A DNA stretch of 64,000 nt from Cherax quadricarinatus (GCF_038502225.1 NC_091300.1:51817937-51881936); one strand, 5' to 3'. Shown: positions 23,165 through 36,187, numbered from the stretch's first letter. Program-made: numbers and translations. The notes: generated from the sequence alone by a model not told the origin.

Positions 23165-23228
<64 letters not shown>
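22896..23228. repeat. AC-rich minisatellite and (AC)n array
   Basis: A 22-bp unit (ACACACATGCACACACGCAC plus two bases) repeats about four times at 22896-22995. It is followed by ACACCTAC variants to 23098. A 50-bp unique piece (23100-23148) and pure (AC)n to 23228 complete the region. It is a diversified version of the tail arrays elsewhere. Confidence 0.88.
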
Positions 23229-23230
<2 letters not shown>

Positions 23231-23779
23231 ACACATCGACAAGGTGTGGCGCCTGACAACTAGACGACCAGCTAGGGCGAGAATGAGTGAAAGGCAGTGT
23301 GTTGACATCATTCTCCCTTTACCCCTCCATTCACAAACCCTTTCCTGTTACCTCTTCTCTTTTCACTTTTTCCTTACCTTAGTACATAGTCCGTTTTGTG
23401 TTTTTATTATTTATTATTATTATTATAGTATTATCAATTTTATTATCATTGTTACTATTACATGAACATATTATATTATGTTCAGTTTAGTCAAGCGACC
23501 TTGTCTCTCTAATAAATTAATGCAATGTAATGCAGGTTAGCCGTGCTCAAGTAATCTTGAGTCAGCCTGTGTTTAGTGACTCAGTTGATGGTGCTCAGTG
23601 TGGTGGTGGCGAGGATACTGTACATATGTATTTTCAGGCTGCCAGATCTTAATAGGATGTTCGTAGGTCAACTATACTGAGTGATGGTGTGTGAGAGGGA
23701 AACAGCTAACTTTTGTTGCTGCTAGGTGACGGTCTCGCTACTGATGTATCTAACTTTGTGATATAAATTTATTCTGCTT
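23229..23779. other. No recognisable feature
   Basis: Unique sequence between the AC arrays and the pyrimidine tract. There is a short ATT-rich patch near 23405-23450. I see no gene or repeat. Confidence 0.45.
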
Positions 23780-24665
23780 ACTCCTTACATTTCCTCTTCT
23801 TCTTTCCCGTTTCACCTTCGCTTTCATCTTTCCCTTCCTCCTTATCTTTTCCCTTCCTCATTCTCCCTCTTGCACCATCACCTTCCTCTTCCTACATCAT
23901 CTTCATGCTTCATCCCCTTCCTTCAATTTCCACTTTCATTTATCTCTTTCTCCTTAACCTTCCTTTTTCCTTCCCCTTTTACTTTTTTCTTTTTCTTGAA
24001 GCTTTCTCTTTTTCTTCCCCTTTTACTTTTTTCTTTCTCTTTAACCTTCCCCTCTTCCTTCCCTTTTATTTTTTTCTAGTTCCTTTCTTCATTACTTCAC
24101 CTTCCTTCTTTCCCTTCCTACTCCTTCTTTTCGTTTCTCTTTCAAATTCTTTTTTTTTTTCATTACCGTATTTTGTACTCCTTTCCCTTCCTCCTCTTCT
24201 TCCTCCTTCTCCTCCTCTTTTCTCCCCCTCCTCCTCCACCTCTTATCCCTTTCCCTCTCTCTCCCTTCCCCGTAAGCTCCCCTTCTCCTCCCACTCTTTT
24301 CTCATCTTCTTCTTCCTCCTCCTCCTCCTCCTCCTCCTTTTCCTCCTCCTCTGCCCATTCTTACTCCTCCTCTTCCTCCCGTTTGTTTTTCTTCATTCTC
24401 ATTATTTTCGTGCATTTTTCCTTTTCCTATCTTCTCTTACTTCAGTTTCCTCATTTTCTTTCTCCTACACCTTCATGCTTTCTATTAGTCTTCATTTCTC
24501 AAACTTCTTCCTACCTAATAATCTTCCTCCTAATTCCCATTACCCTTCCTTCTGCAAGTTCTCTCTTTTCGTCCTTCAACCCTCTTTTCCTCTTTCTTCT
24601 CTTCCACCTTCTTCCTTCCCGTTGTCTCTCACTTTCTACTCTTCTGAAACTCTTCTGATATATTC
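23780..24665. repeat. Polypyrimidine/polypurine tract, about 0.9 kb
   Basis: The plus strand is overwhelmingly C and T, with TCC/TTCC triplets (for example 24300-24350) and only scattered purines. Long mirror-like pyrimidine runs can form intramolecular triplexes. The Phe/Ser/Leu-rich open frames here (23905-24723, 24173-24658) follow from composition and should not be called genes. Confidence 0.85.
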
Positions 24666-24739
24666 TGCATTGTTTCTCCTCTTGATATATCTATTTCTTA
24701 CAAAACAAAAGATACCAAGATGAAATATTTCAATGCTGA

Positions 24740-25375
24740 AATATATCTATTTACTAGCGGCCACCTATAAGGCAGGCGAAATTGCAGAGCTGGAAGATGC
24801 ACAAAGGACCTTCAGAGTCCGTATAAATTCAATAAAACATTTCTTAGAACGTAAGCAAGAAAGATGCATAATAATCTATACATGGAAGATACTGCAAGAA
24901 TTGACCCCTAACCTATTTTTAAAGACCAAAGGCTTAGCAGACGGATACATCCATTTAAAAGCAGGGAAGCAGTGAGTACACCGAGAGGGAATTCAATAAA
25001 TGGGAGGAAACCGAGATAATTCAACACCCTTCATACATGAGGGAGGTTATCAGTGAACTCATTGTATTCAAGAGAAAACTCGACAGGATTCTCAAAATCT
25101 GCTGCTCACAGTTACATCAATTACCAGCTTACACCTGTAGCAACCTGGGGACAACGATGACAATTTACATTTGCTTTTGAGAAAAAACGAATGATAATAG
25201 TCTTTAATAGTAGAAAAAAAGAATTGGAAAATGTTGGAACCCGGGGATGTGGTTGGTATCCTAGGGGTAAAATTTGATACGAAACTGACTATGAAGAAAC
25301 ATGTTATAATCTCGCAAACAAGGCGGCTACAAACCTAAGAGAACTAAGGCATATCTCGTATCCGCTTGACAGTAG
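24740..25375 (+). pseudogene. Jockey-type RT C-terminal fragments in shuffled order
   Basis: Around 24775-24975 the translation has EIAELEDAQRTFRVRI, then a long spacer, IIIYTWKILQELTPN. This resembles the region after the palm in Jockey-type RTs (EaaQRsFT..I, ERR.RYIIIY.WKILE). Around 25240-25370 is GDVVGILGVKFDTKLTMKKH and LANKAATNLRELRHISYPLD-like sequence, which normally lies upstream of the first block. The two pieces are on the same strand in reversed order, so this is a rearranged relic. Stops interrupt both. Confidence 0.5.
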
Positions 25376-26029
25376 AGGCTGGAACAGGTACAGGTGCGCT
25401 CACACCTTCAGTAGACTCCACTTTCTTGGCCTGCCTGACCCCTGTCTCATCTTCGACTTCTTGACGGAATAGAGAATGAGGCAGGATGAATAACTTCTTA
25501 CCGGTACCAGACCTGGACAGATCGATCATTGCAGAAGAGCATTCAACAACGGAAATATTTGGGTGAATTTACTGTTATGTACAAGGTCAATGTTATCAAG
25601 GTATCACATGTGGCTACTTAACACGGACAAAAAGAAGACTGCTTCTACACACCAAGAAAGGCAACAAGCAGCAGCTACGGTCTGGTTATACAATTGCTAG
25701 GAACATCACACTTCAGTTGAGATCAATCATTCCAAGAATGACTCGAGTCTCGAACATGTTCGTATAGCGTAACAATATTGATGAAATAAAGTCAACTGAC
25801 CAAATAAAACTCCTGGTCCACAGATGACTCCAGATTCATCCTATTCCCTATTTTTATGTCTCATAACAAGAAGTATTCTTAAAATAAGCTGAGGTAGGTA
25901 ACAACTATCTTGTAAATAAAAATAAAAACTCTAACATAACACTCAAAAACTCTTGGGGTAAATTGAAGAGAGAAAGAGAGAAAGAGATAGAGAAAGATAG
26001 AAAGAGAGAATTTTTTTTTTGTATATGTG
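25376..26029. other. No firm feature
   Basis: A 61-codon minus-strand frame (25344-25529) has no recognisable domain. Sequence at 25570-25800 has faint RT-like wording (TPRKATSSSYG) but no sustained frame. A GA-rich stretch lies at 25965-26010. Confidence 0.35.
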
Positions 26030-27207
26030 AGTGTGTGCTCACCTATATGTGATTGCAAGGGTCGATTCATAGCTCCTGGCCCCGCCTCTTCACTGGTCGA
26101 TAATATATCACTCTCTCCCTGCTCAATTAGCTTTATCATACCTCTTCTTAAAGCTATGTATGGAATTTGCCCCCACTACTTAACTCACCAGATTATTCCA
26201 CTTTCTGACAACTCTAAGGCTAAGGAAATACTTCCTAACATCCCTATGAATCACCTGGATCTTCATCTTCCAATTGCGGCCCCTTGTTCTTGTATCCCAT
26301 TTCTGAAACATTCGAGCCCTGTCCACCTTGTCAATTCCTCTCAGTATTTTATACGTCGTTATCATATCCCCCTTATCACTCCTATCCGCTAGTGTCATCA
26401 GGTTGAGCTCCCTTAATCTCTCCTCGTAAGACATGCCCTGCAGTTCCGGGACTAATTTTGTTTCAAACTTTTGCACTTTCTCCAGTTTCTTGACATGTTT
26501 AACTAAGTATGGGTTCCATACTGGCGCTGTATACTCCAGTATGGACCTGACGTACACGGTGTACAATGTCGTGAATGATTCCTTACTCAAATGCCAAGCG
26601 ATCATATGCTGCAGCAGTTATTTGATTGTGTGCCACAGGGGACATGTTCGTTATAATGCTTACCCCATCCTCCTTTTCTTTAAGTGACGTTTGCAGCCTT
26701 TGACCCCCTAACCTGTACTCTTGTAATCTTAGCTGATCCTCGCCCTCTTGTATTCTCGCCAGTTTCACATCATCAGCAAACACGACACTTCTGAATCTAT
26801 TCCTTCCATTATGTCATTCACGTATACAAGAAACAGTACCGGACCCAGGACTGACCCTTGTAGAACCCCACTCGACACATGCACCCACTCTGTCACTTTA
26901 TCACGTACCAACACTCGTTGTTTTCTTCATGTCACTTATTTCTTGATTCATTGCAGTACTTTCCCTACTATTTCTGCCTGCTCCTCTAATTTTCGTACCA
27001 GTCTCTTGTGTGGTACTGTGTCAAAAGCTTTCTTGCAGTGCAAAAAGATGCACTCTACCCATCCCTCTTCCTTCTGTCTTCTGTTACCTTATCGTAGAAC
27101 TGAAGTAGATTTGTGACACAGGATTTCCCATATCTGAAGCTGTACTAATTGTCATGTATGAGTCCAATTCTTTCAATGTACTCCACCACTCTTCTCCTGA
27201 TTATCTT

Positions 27208-27882
27208 TTATATGACTTTACATACTACACAAGCCGGTGATACTGGTCTGTAGTTTAACTCTGCCTGTCTGTCTCCATTCTTATAAATTGGAACTACATT
27301 TGCTGTCTTCCACGCTGCAGGCATTTGCCCAGTTTTGATAGATTTATTGAAGATTGCTGCTAGCCACACACACAGTTCTTCTGCTCCCTCTCTCAGGATC
27401 CATGGAGATATGTTATCTGGGCCCACTGCCTTAGACGTATCTAGTTCACCTAGTATTTTCTTCTCCTCTTTGGTTAAGTGTATTGTGTCCACCACCTGCT
27501 GGTGCACCCTACCTTCATTGTTTGCTGGAAGCATTTCTATCTCTGTTGTGAATACTTCTCTAACTCTTGTGTTAAGTTCATCGCATACTTCCATGTCACT
27601 CTCTGTGTGCTCCCCTCCTTCTTTCCTCAGTCTGATTACCTGGTCCTTGACTGTTGTTTTTCTCCTAATGTGACTGTATAAGAACTTTGGTTGAGATTTG
27701 GCTTTTGATGCTATGTCGTTCTCACATTGCCTCTGGGCCACTCTCCTTATCTTTGCATATTCGTTTCTGGTTCTTCTGCTCAACTCCTTGTTTTCTTGAG
27801 TCCTTCGTCTTCTATATATTTTCCATGTTCTAGCACACTTGGCTTTGGCCTCTTTACACCTCCAGTTAAACCAAGGGCTCAC
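27208..27882 (-). pseudogene. CR1-like ORF2 RT fragment
   Basis: A 224-codon open piece covers the inter-domain region (SPWFNWRCKEAKAKCARTWK, SHIRRKTTVKDQVIRLRKEG) and the RT N-terminus (LDTSKAVGPDNISPWILREG, WKTANVVPIYKNGDRQAELN, YRPVSPACVVCKVI). It stops before the QHGF block. The order and wording match the RT of the 12.36-14.41 kb copy. Confidence 0.75.
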
Positions 27883-29399
27883 TCTGGTCTTACCATTTTT
27901 TCTGTTACTCTTTTGGTATGAACTTCTCCTCTGCTTTCTTGCACTTAGTGGTTAGTCTAATCATTTCATTTATTATTTCCTTTTTCCACTGCACTTCATG
28001 CAGGAATCTTCTCATACCTATGTTGTCCCCTTTTTTGAAGTTTGGTTTTTCTCGTCCTTCTCGTTCTGTTGCATTCTCCACTGTTAACTCTGTAAGGTAT
28101 TCACAACTCAAGACATCGTGATCACTAGCACCAACGGGTCAGTCGTGTGTGATATCCCCTATGTCTGAACTATTGAAGATGAATATGAGATCCAACCTTG
28201 CTGCAACTTCCTCTTCTCTCTCTCTGGTTGTATCCCTAACATGTTGGTGCATGAAGTTCTCCTATACAGTCTCCAACATCTTAGCCCTCCATGTTTCTGG
28301 TCCCGCATGTGGCTCTTTATGATTGAAATCCCCTATTATGAGCAATTTTGTCCTACCCATATGAGCCCTCCTAGTCACTTCAGCTAGTGTATCCACCATT
28401 TCTCTATTGCACTCATCATACTCTTGCTGTTCAGTGGTGGGTTATACATCACTGCTATCATCACTTTTGGACCCCCAGTCTGAAGTGTTCCAACAATGAA
28501 GTCTCTTTCTCCTCTGACCGTTCCTCCCATTTACCAAAAAAAATCCAGTGGTTTTTGATGACCAGTGCCACTCCTCCGCCTCCTCTGTTCTATCTGTCTT
28601 TCCTCAGGCTCTGATATCCAATTGGAAAGATTGCATCTGCTATCATCCATGTAGGTTCTGTCTCTGTTATTGCTATGACGTCAGGGTATGCATCGATGAT
28701 TCGATCTTGCCAATCTACACTCTTATTTTTTATTCCATCTTCATTGGTGTACCATACCTTTAGCTTCCTTTCCAGAAGTGTATTTTTGGAGGTGGAAGAG
28801 GATGGTGCAGACTGGGGGTGTAAGAGGCAGGGCAGAATATTATGGGAGGCTGCTGTGATTGTGAAATTAGTGCTTCAGGGGTGGGAGCTGCTATGAAGAA
28901 TGGTTTGTTTCTGGTTATTGTGTTTGGTTGATATGGGGTGACAGGGGTTGAGGGGTTTCTGTAATTTGTGTTTAATGTTCCTCCAGAGGCTGAGCTGTTC
29001 TGTTTGTCATTGCCTGTCCTGTCTCTCCTTCCATTGGTTTTGTCTTGCTCTCACTCTCAGTTGTTCCCTTTCTTGTTGTGTTCTGTCTTGACTGAGGTAT
29101 ACTTGTCGATATTCTTGAGAGCCCTTTAACAGTGGCTTCTGTTGTAGTATCCTGTTCCGTACCACTTCTGTCTTGAATGTCAGTTTGATTGGTCGATTTT
29201 TTTCCCTCGAATACCCCCCCCCCCAAGTCTGTGAAAATTTTCTACCTGAGACATTGCAATGATGCTCTTAATCTCTTTTTCTTTCTTCCCAATGTTTTCT
29301 TTCTTCATAGGTCTTCCTTTCAGCCTCTTGAAACCCATGAATAATTAATGACTTCTCCCTCTCTTTTTCCCATTTCTTTTTCCACAATATCTATGGATC

Positions 29400-29747
29400 T
29401 TATTTAAGAATCTCCTTTGTTGCTTCCCTTATCCCCTGATGGCCTGATATCACTTCTGCAAGGGATTTCTTAGCTACATCCCCTCCTTCAGTCCCATCAC
29501 TGCCTGCTGACATTCCCATTTCAGTCACCTTGCTCCTTTCAAACCTTATTATATCCTGCTTAAGCACATCAATTTCTTCCTTCAGTCTCTGTATCTTTGC
29601 CTCAGTAGCTACAGCTCGTGATTCCCACTTCTTGTTCTCTGCAGATAGCTTCTCTAACATGTTATTGCAAAGCTCACTTAACCCTTTTTCCCATTTTTGA
29701 TCCATTTTTCTCTTGAGCCTTTCTACCCATTCTTCCTTTTCAGACAT
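29400..29747 (-). pseudogene. CR1-like ORF1 relic (coiled-coil part)
   Basis: 115 residues begin with MSEKEEWVERLKRKMDQKWE. They continue with a heptad-rich segment (LSAENKKWESRAVATEAKIQ, RLKEEIDVLKQDI), similar in order to residues 15-75 of the ORF1 at 10296. The frame ends at a stop at 29400. A second minus-strand piece (29226-28972) may be the C-terminal remainder. The RRM-like half is not recognisable. Confidence 0.6.
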
Positions 29748-29841
29748 CCTCGGTTCCCTTGCCTCTACATCCTCCTTTTTGAGATCCCATTTGTTTTATA
29801 CTGTTAGGATGCTCTAGATCCTTCAGCTTTATATAAAATTT

Positions 29842-30070
29842 TGTGTGTGTGGGTGTGTGTGTGGGTGTGTGTGTGTGTGTGTGTGTGTGTACTCAATTGT
29901 ACTCACCTAATTGTGGTTGCAGGGGTAGAGACTCAGCTCCTAGCCCCGCCTCTTCACTGATCGCTACTAGGTCCTCCCTCTCTCTCTCTGCTTCCTGAGC
30001 TTTGTCATACCTAGTCTTAAAGCTATGTATGGTTCCACTACATCACTTGCTAGGCTATTCCACTTCCTGT

Positions 30071-30110
<40 letters not shown>

Positions 30111-30594
30111 GTCTGCCTGGTCTTCGATCGAGTGAATTCTTCTCATCAACTTCACGTCATCTGCAAACAGGGACACCTCAGAGTCTATTCCTTCCGTCAT
30201 GTCGTTCACAAATACCAGAAACAGCACTGGTCCTAGGACTGACCCCTGCGGGACCCCGCTGGTCACAGGTGCCCACTCTGACACCTCGCCACGTACCATG
30301 ACTCGCTGCTGTCTTCCTGACAAGTATTCCCTGATCCATTGTAGTGCCTTCCCTGTTATCCCTGCTTGGTCCTCCAGTTTTTGCACCAATCTCTTGTGTG
30401 GAACTGTGTCAGACGCCTTCTTGCAGTCCAAGAAAATGCAATCCACCCACCCCTCTCTCTCTTGTCTTACTGCTGTCACCATGTCATAGAACTCCAGTAG
30501 GTTTGTGACACAGGATTTCCCATCCCTGAAACCATGTTGGCTGCTGTTGATGAGATCGTTCCTTTCTAGGTGTTCCACCACTCTTCTCCTGATA

Positions 30595-30627
<33 letters not shown>
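29842..30627 (-). mobile_element. Layered CR1-like fragments between (TG)n arrays (minus strand)
   Basis: (TG)n occurs at 29842-29890, 30069-30108 and 30594-30627. Between the first two lies a 3' end plus a short piece of C-terminal domain (30068-29893). Between the second and third lies RT core (30593-30109: QHGFRDGKSC, FLDCKKASDTVPH, SGVPQGSVLGP, SLFADDVKLMRR, with AFDT changed to ASDT). Read on the minus strand, RT core ends at DQADL, passes through (AC)n, and resumes at RKWNSLASDV. The C-terminal domain is missing and replaced by the microsatellite. Confidence 0.8.
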
Positions 30628-30630
<3 letters not shown>

Positions 30631-30702
30631 GGGGGTTTATGTGCTAATGTGTTAGGTTAGTTTGTGTACATGTGTTTGTATGTGTGTGGCTGTATGTGTG
30701 CA

Positions 30703-33680
30703 TACTCGCCTATTTGTACTTACAGTGGTCGAGTCATAGCTCCTGGCCTTGCCTCTTTACTGATTGCTATTAGGTCCTCTCTCTCCCTGCTCCATGAGCT
30801 TTATCAAACGTCGTCTTAAAACTATGTTCCCGCCTCCACTACATTACTTTCTAGGTTATTCCACTGTCTGACAACTCTATGACTGAAAAAATACTTCCTA
30901 ACAACCCGTTGTCTCGTAGAAATCTTCAACTTCCAACTGTGACCCCTTGTTTCTGTGTCCCATCTGTGGAACATCCTGTCTTTGTCCACCTTGTCTATTC
31001 CGCACAGTATTTCATATATCGTTATCATGTCTCCCATGACCCTCCTGTCCTCCAGTGTCGTCAGGCCAATTTTGCTCAACCTTTCTTCGTAGGACATTCC
31101 CTTAGCTCTGGGACTAGTCTTCATGCAAACCTTTGCACTTTCTCTAATTTCTTGACGTGCTTAACCAGGTGTGGATTCCAAACTGGTGCTGCATACTCCA
31201 GTATGGGCCTGACGTATATGGTGTACATAGTTTTCAACGATAAAGTACTGTGGTATCGGAACGCTATCCTTTGATTTGCCAGACGCCCATATACTGCAGC
31301 AGTTACCTGATTGATGTGCATCTCAGGAGATGTGCTCGGTATTATACTCACCCCCAAGATCTTTCTCCTTGAGTGAGGTTTGCAGTCTTTGGCCACCTAG
31401 ACAATACTCTCTTTGCGGTCTTCTTTGCCCTTCCCCAATGTTTATGACTTTGCATTTGGCATGGTTAAATTCAGGACCAGGCTTGTAGCCTCTCTAGTAC
31501 TCTTTGTAGTACTGCCTGATCCTTGACCGATTTGATTCTCCTCATTAACTTCACATCATCTGCAAACAAGGACACTTCTGAGTCTATCCCTACCGTTATG
31601 TCATTCACATATTCCAAAAACAGCACAGGTCCTAGAACTGACCCCTGTGAAATCCCGCGTGTCACAGTCGCCCACTTTGACACCTCGTCACGTACCATGA
31701 CTCGTTGTTGCCTTCCTGTCAGATATTCCCTGATCCATTGCAGTGCCTTTCCTGTTATGTGTGTCTTAGCCTCTAGCTTTTGCATTAACCTTTTGTGAGG
31801 AACTGTGTCGAAGGTCTTGTAGTCCAAGAAAATGCAGTCTATCCATCCCTCTCTCTCTTGTCTTACTTCTGTCACCTTGTCATAAAACTCCAGTAGGTTG
31901 TGACACAGGATTTTCCTTTCCTGAAACCATACTAGTTGTCGTTTATAAGCATGTGTCTTTCTAGGTGCCCCATCACTCTCCTCCTGATTATCTTCTCCAT
32001 GACTTTGCATACTATACACGTTAGTGATACAGGTCTGTAGTTTAATACCTCCTGTCTGTCTCTTTTTCAAAATTGGGATTACATTTGCCATCTTCCATAC
32101 CTCAGGTAGTTGCCCATTTTCAATGGGTGTGTTGAAGATCTTTGTTAGTGGCACACACAGCATCTCTGCTCTCTCTCTCTCTAAGGAGCTATGGAGAGAT
32201 TTTGTCTCGTCTCACCGCCTTTGAGGCAACAAGTTTACATAGCAGCTTCTTCACCTCCTCCTCGGTTGTGTGTACCTCATCCAGCACTTGTTGGTGAACT
32301 TCAGTGGTATGACTTCCTGGATTCCTTCCTGTCTCCACTGTAAATACTTCTTTAACAAATCTCATGTTGAGCTCCTCTCATACCTCTTGGACGTTTCTTG
32401 TGAATTCCCCACCTTCCTTCCACAGCTTGATTACCTGGTCTTTGAATGTTGTTTTCTTCCTTATGTGGCTATACAACAGCTTCGGATCAGACTTGACTTT
32501 CGATGCTATGTCATTTTTGTATTGTCGCTGAGCCTCCCTTCTTCTCTGTGCAAATTCATTTCTGGCCCGTAGGCTGATCTCTTTATTTTCCTGGGTCTTT
32601 CGTCTTCTGTACTTTTTCAATTCTCTAGTGGACCTAGTTTTTGCCTCCCTACTCCTCTGGGTAAACCAAGGACTCGTTCTGGTCTTCCAGTTATCTCTGT
32701 TTCCCTTGGGAACAAACCTCTCCTCTGCCTCCTTTCATTTTGTTGTTACAGAGTCCATCAATTGTTTTACTGGTTTTCCTGCCAGTTCTCTCTCCCACCT
32801 AACGTCTTGCAATAAGTTCCCCATGCCTGTGTAGTCCCCCTTTTTGTAGTTTGCTTTTCCCTGTCCTATTCCTGCTGCTCTCTCCACTTGTAGCTCAACT
32901 GTGTAATCAAAGCGCAAAACCACATGATCACTAGCTCCAAGGGGTCTTTCGTACGTGATATACTCAATATCCGAATTCCCAAGGTGAATCCTAGGTTCAG
33001 TCTTGCTGGATCATCCTCACCTCTCTCTCTGGTAGTGTCTCTAACATGTTGGTGCATGAGGTTTTTCAGTACCACATCTATCATCTTGGCTCTCTGTGTT
33101 TCGGGACCTCCCTGGGGCTCCAGGTTTTCCCAATCAATCTTCTTGTGATTGAAATCACAAGGAGATTGGCTTCCTGCAGTTCTGTGGCAGGTTGTACATT
33201 ACTGCAATTACCACCTTATGGCCCTCAGACTGGATTTTTCCTACTAAATAGTCCCTTTCACACATTCCATCCATTCCTTCCATTTTCTCAAATCCCCACC
33301 GGTTTTTAATGAGCAGTGCAACTCCTCCTCCCACTCTGTTCCCTTTATCTTTCCTGAGGATTTGATATCCAGGTGAAAAGATTGTATCTGTTATCCTGGC
33401 GAGTTTCGTTTCTGTAAGTGCTATTATGTCTGGGAATGTCTCCTTTACTCTTTCATGTCACTCCTCGCACTTATATGTTATTCTGTCTGCATTTGTATAC
33501 CAAACCTTCAACTTCTTTTCTAAAATAGTGGCCTGGGGGGTAGGTTGTGGTTGGGGAAGTGGGACACACGATGAGAAACTATGGGTGGTTGCTGTGAGGG
33601 TGGAGTTTGTAATGAGGTGGGTGGGGGCGTTGGATATGGCACTTGTGCTTTGGGTTAGAATGTTTGGTTGCATTGGTGTG
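30703..33680 (-). mobile_element. CR1-like LINE relic (minus strand), endonuclease through 3' end
   Basis: Read on the minus strand it begins with a proline-rich leader and KKLKVWYTNADRITYK (33673-33458). The endonuclease remnants (RVRDTTRERGEDDPARLNLG) follow at 33084-32866, then inter-domain, RT (32163-31471, with LFADDVKLMRR and SQGSVLGP) and C-terminal domain (31396-30822). It ends with a degraded 3' end (AAGTACAAATAGGCGAGTATGC) near 30703. Several stops and frameshifts are present. The leader is in frame with the endonuclease, supporting ORF2 initiation upstream of KLKVWYTN. Confidence 0.8.
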
Positions 33681-33712
33681 TGAGTGTGTGTGTGTGTGTG
33701 TTTGTGTGTGTG
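33678..33712. repeat. (TG)n between two CR1-like copies
   Basis: Impure TG array separating the 3' end of the copy at 33713-36190 from the 5' end of the copy at 30703-33680 (minus-strand order). Confidence 0.92.
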
Positions 33713-36187
33713 TGCTCACCTAGTTGTACTCACCTAGTTGAGGTTGCAGGGGTCGAGTCCAAGCTACTGGCCCAGCCTCTTCACAGGTCGCTACTAGGTC
33801 ACTCTCCCTGAACCGTGAGCTTTATCATACCTCTGCTTAAAGCTATGTATGGATCCTGCCTCCACTACATCGCTTACCAAACTGTTCCACTTCCTGACTA
33901 CTCTGTGGCTGAAGAAATATTTCCTAACATCCCTGTGATTCATCTGTGTCTTCAACTTCCAACTGTATCCCCTTGTTGTGTCCCATCTCTGGAACATCCT
34001 GTCTTTGTCCACCTTGTCAATTCCACTCAGTATTTTGTATGTCGTTATCATGTCCCCCCTATCTCTCCTGTCCTCCAGTGTCGTCAGGTTGATTTCCCTT
34101 AACCTCTCCTCGTAGGACATACCTCTTAGCTCTGGAACTAATCTTGTTGCAAACCTTTGCACTTTATCTAGTTTCTTTACATGCTTGGCTAGGTGTGGGT
34201 TCCAAACTGTTGCCGCATACTCCAATATGGGCCTAACGTACAGAGTGTACAGGGTCCTGAACGATTCCTTATTAAGATGTCGGAATGCTGTTCTGAGGTT
34301 TGCTAGGCGCCCATATGCTGCAGCAGTTATTTGGTTCATGTGCGCTTCTTGAGATGTGCCTGGTGTTATACTCACCCTAATATCTTTTTCCTTGAGTGAG
34401 GTTTGTAGTCTCTGGCCCCCTAGACTGTACTCCGTCTGCGGTCTTCTTTGCCCTTTCCCAATCTTCATGACTTTGCACTTGGTGGGATTGATCTCCAGGA
34501 GCCAATTGCTGGACCAGGTCTGCAGCCTGTCCAGATCTCTTTGTAGTTCTGCCTGGTCTTCGATCGAATGAATTCTTCTCATCAACTTCATGTCATCAGC
34601 AAACAGAGACACTTCGGAGTCTATTCCTTCCGTCATGTCGTTCACAAATACCAGAAACAGCACTGGTCCTAGGACTGACCCCTGTGGGACCCCGCTGGTC
34701 ATAGGTGCCCACTCTGACACCTCGCCATGTACCATGACTCGCTGATGTCCTCCTGAAAAGTATTCCCGATCCATTGTAGTGCCTTCCCTGTTATCCCTGC
34801 TTGGTCCTCCAGTTTTTGCATTAATCTGTTTTGTGGAATTGTGTCAAACGCCTTCTTGCAATCCACCCACCCCTCTCTCTCTTGTCTAGTAGGTTTGTGA
34901 CACAGGATTTCCCGTCCCTGAAACTATGTTGGCTACTGTTGATGAGATCATTCCTTTCTAGGTGTTCCACCACTCTTCTCCTGATAATCTTTTCCATGAC
35001 TTTGCATACTATTCATGTCAGTAACACTGGTCTGTGTTTCATGTCTGTCTCCTTTTTTAAAGATTGGGACTACATTTGCTGTCTTCCATGCCTCATGCAA
35101 TCTCCCAGTTTCGATAGATGTATTGAATATTGTTGTTAGGGGTACACATAGCGCCTCTGCTCCCTCTCTCAGGACCCATGGAGAGATGTTATCCGGCCCC
35201 ATTGACTTTGAGGCATCTAGCTCATTCAGAAGCCTCTTCACTTCTTCCTCGGTTATGTGTACTGTGTCAAGCACTTGGTGTGCCCCACCTCTCCGTCTTT
35301 CTGGAGCCCCTTCTGTCTCCTCTGTAAACACTTCTTTAAATCTCTTGTTGAGTTCCTTCAAGGTCATTTCTTGTTGTCTCTCCTCCTTCCTTTCTTAGCC
35401 TGATTACCTGGTCCTTGACTGTTGTTTTCCTCCTGATGTGGCTGTATAACTGCTTCGTGTCAGATTTGGCTTTCGCCGCTATGTCGTTGTCATATTGTCG
35501 TTGGGCCTCCCTTCTTATCTGTGCATATTCATTTCTGGCTCTACGACTGCTCTCCTTATTTTCCTGGGTCCTTTACCTTCTATATTTCTTCCATTCCCTA
35601 GCACACTTGGTTTTTGCCTCCCTGCACCTTTGGGTGAACCATGGGCTCATCCTGGCTTTTTCATTAATCCTGTTACCCTTGGGTACAAACCTCTCCTCAG
35701 CCTCCTTGCACATTGTTGCTACATATTCCATCATCTCATTAACTGGCTTCCCTGCCAGTTCTCTGTCCCACTGAACCCCGTTTAGGAAGTTCCTCATTCC
35801 CGTGTAGTCCCCTTTCTTGTAGTTTGGCTTCATTCGTCCTGGCCTTCCTGCTTCCCCCTCCACTTGTAGCTCTACTGTGTATTCGAAGCTTAAAACCACA
35901 TAATCGCTGGCCCCAAGGGGTCTTTCATATGTGATGTCCTCAATATCTGCACTACTCAAGGTGAATACTAGGTCCAGTCTTGCTGGTTCATCCTCTCCTC
36001 TCTCTCTTGTAGTGTCCCTTACGTGTTGGTACATGAAGTTTTCCAGCACCACCTCCATCATCTTAGCCCTCCATGTGTCTTGGCCCCCATGTGGCTCCAG
36101 GTTCTCCCAATCGATCTCCTTGTGGTTAAAGTCACCCATGATCAGGAGCTTTGCCCTACATGCATGAGCTCTTCTGGCCACTGCAGC

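Larger units (their letters stand above)
26030..29800 (-). mobile_element. CR1-like LINE, old near-full-length relic (minus strand)
   Basis: Read on the minus strand, ORF1 starts at 29747. The endonuclease spans about 28770-27980, the RT 27900-26600, the C-terminal domain 26605-26180, and the 3' end lies at 26100-26036 (GTGAAGAGGCGGGGCCAGGAG, then AATCACATATAGGTGAGCAC). Endonuclease and RT are broken by many stops and shifts; the longest open RT pieces are 27882-27208 and 26605-26180. Divergence from the 10.3-kb copy is clearly higher, so it is an older insertion or another subfamily. It starts next to the (TG)n array at 29842-29890. Confidence 0.8.

Noticed and set aside
23870..24723. Phe/Ser/Leu-rich frames that look like membrane proteins
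   Set aside because: Composition of a polypyrimidine tract; no start context or conserved motif.
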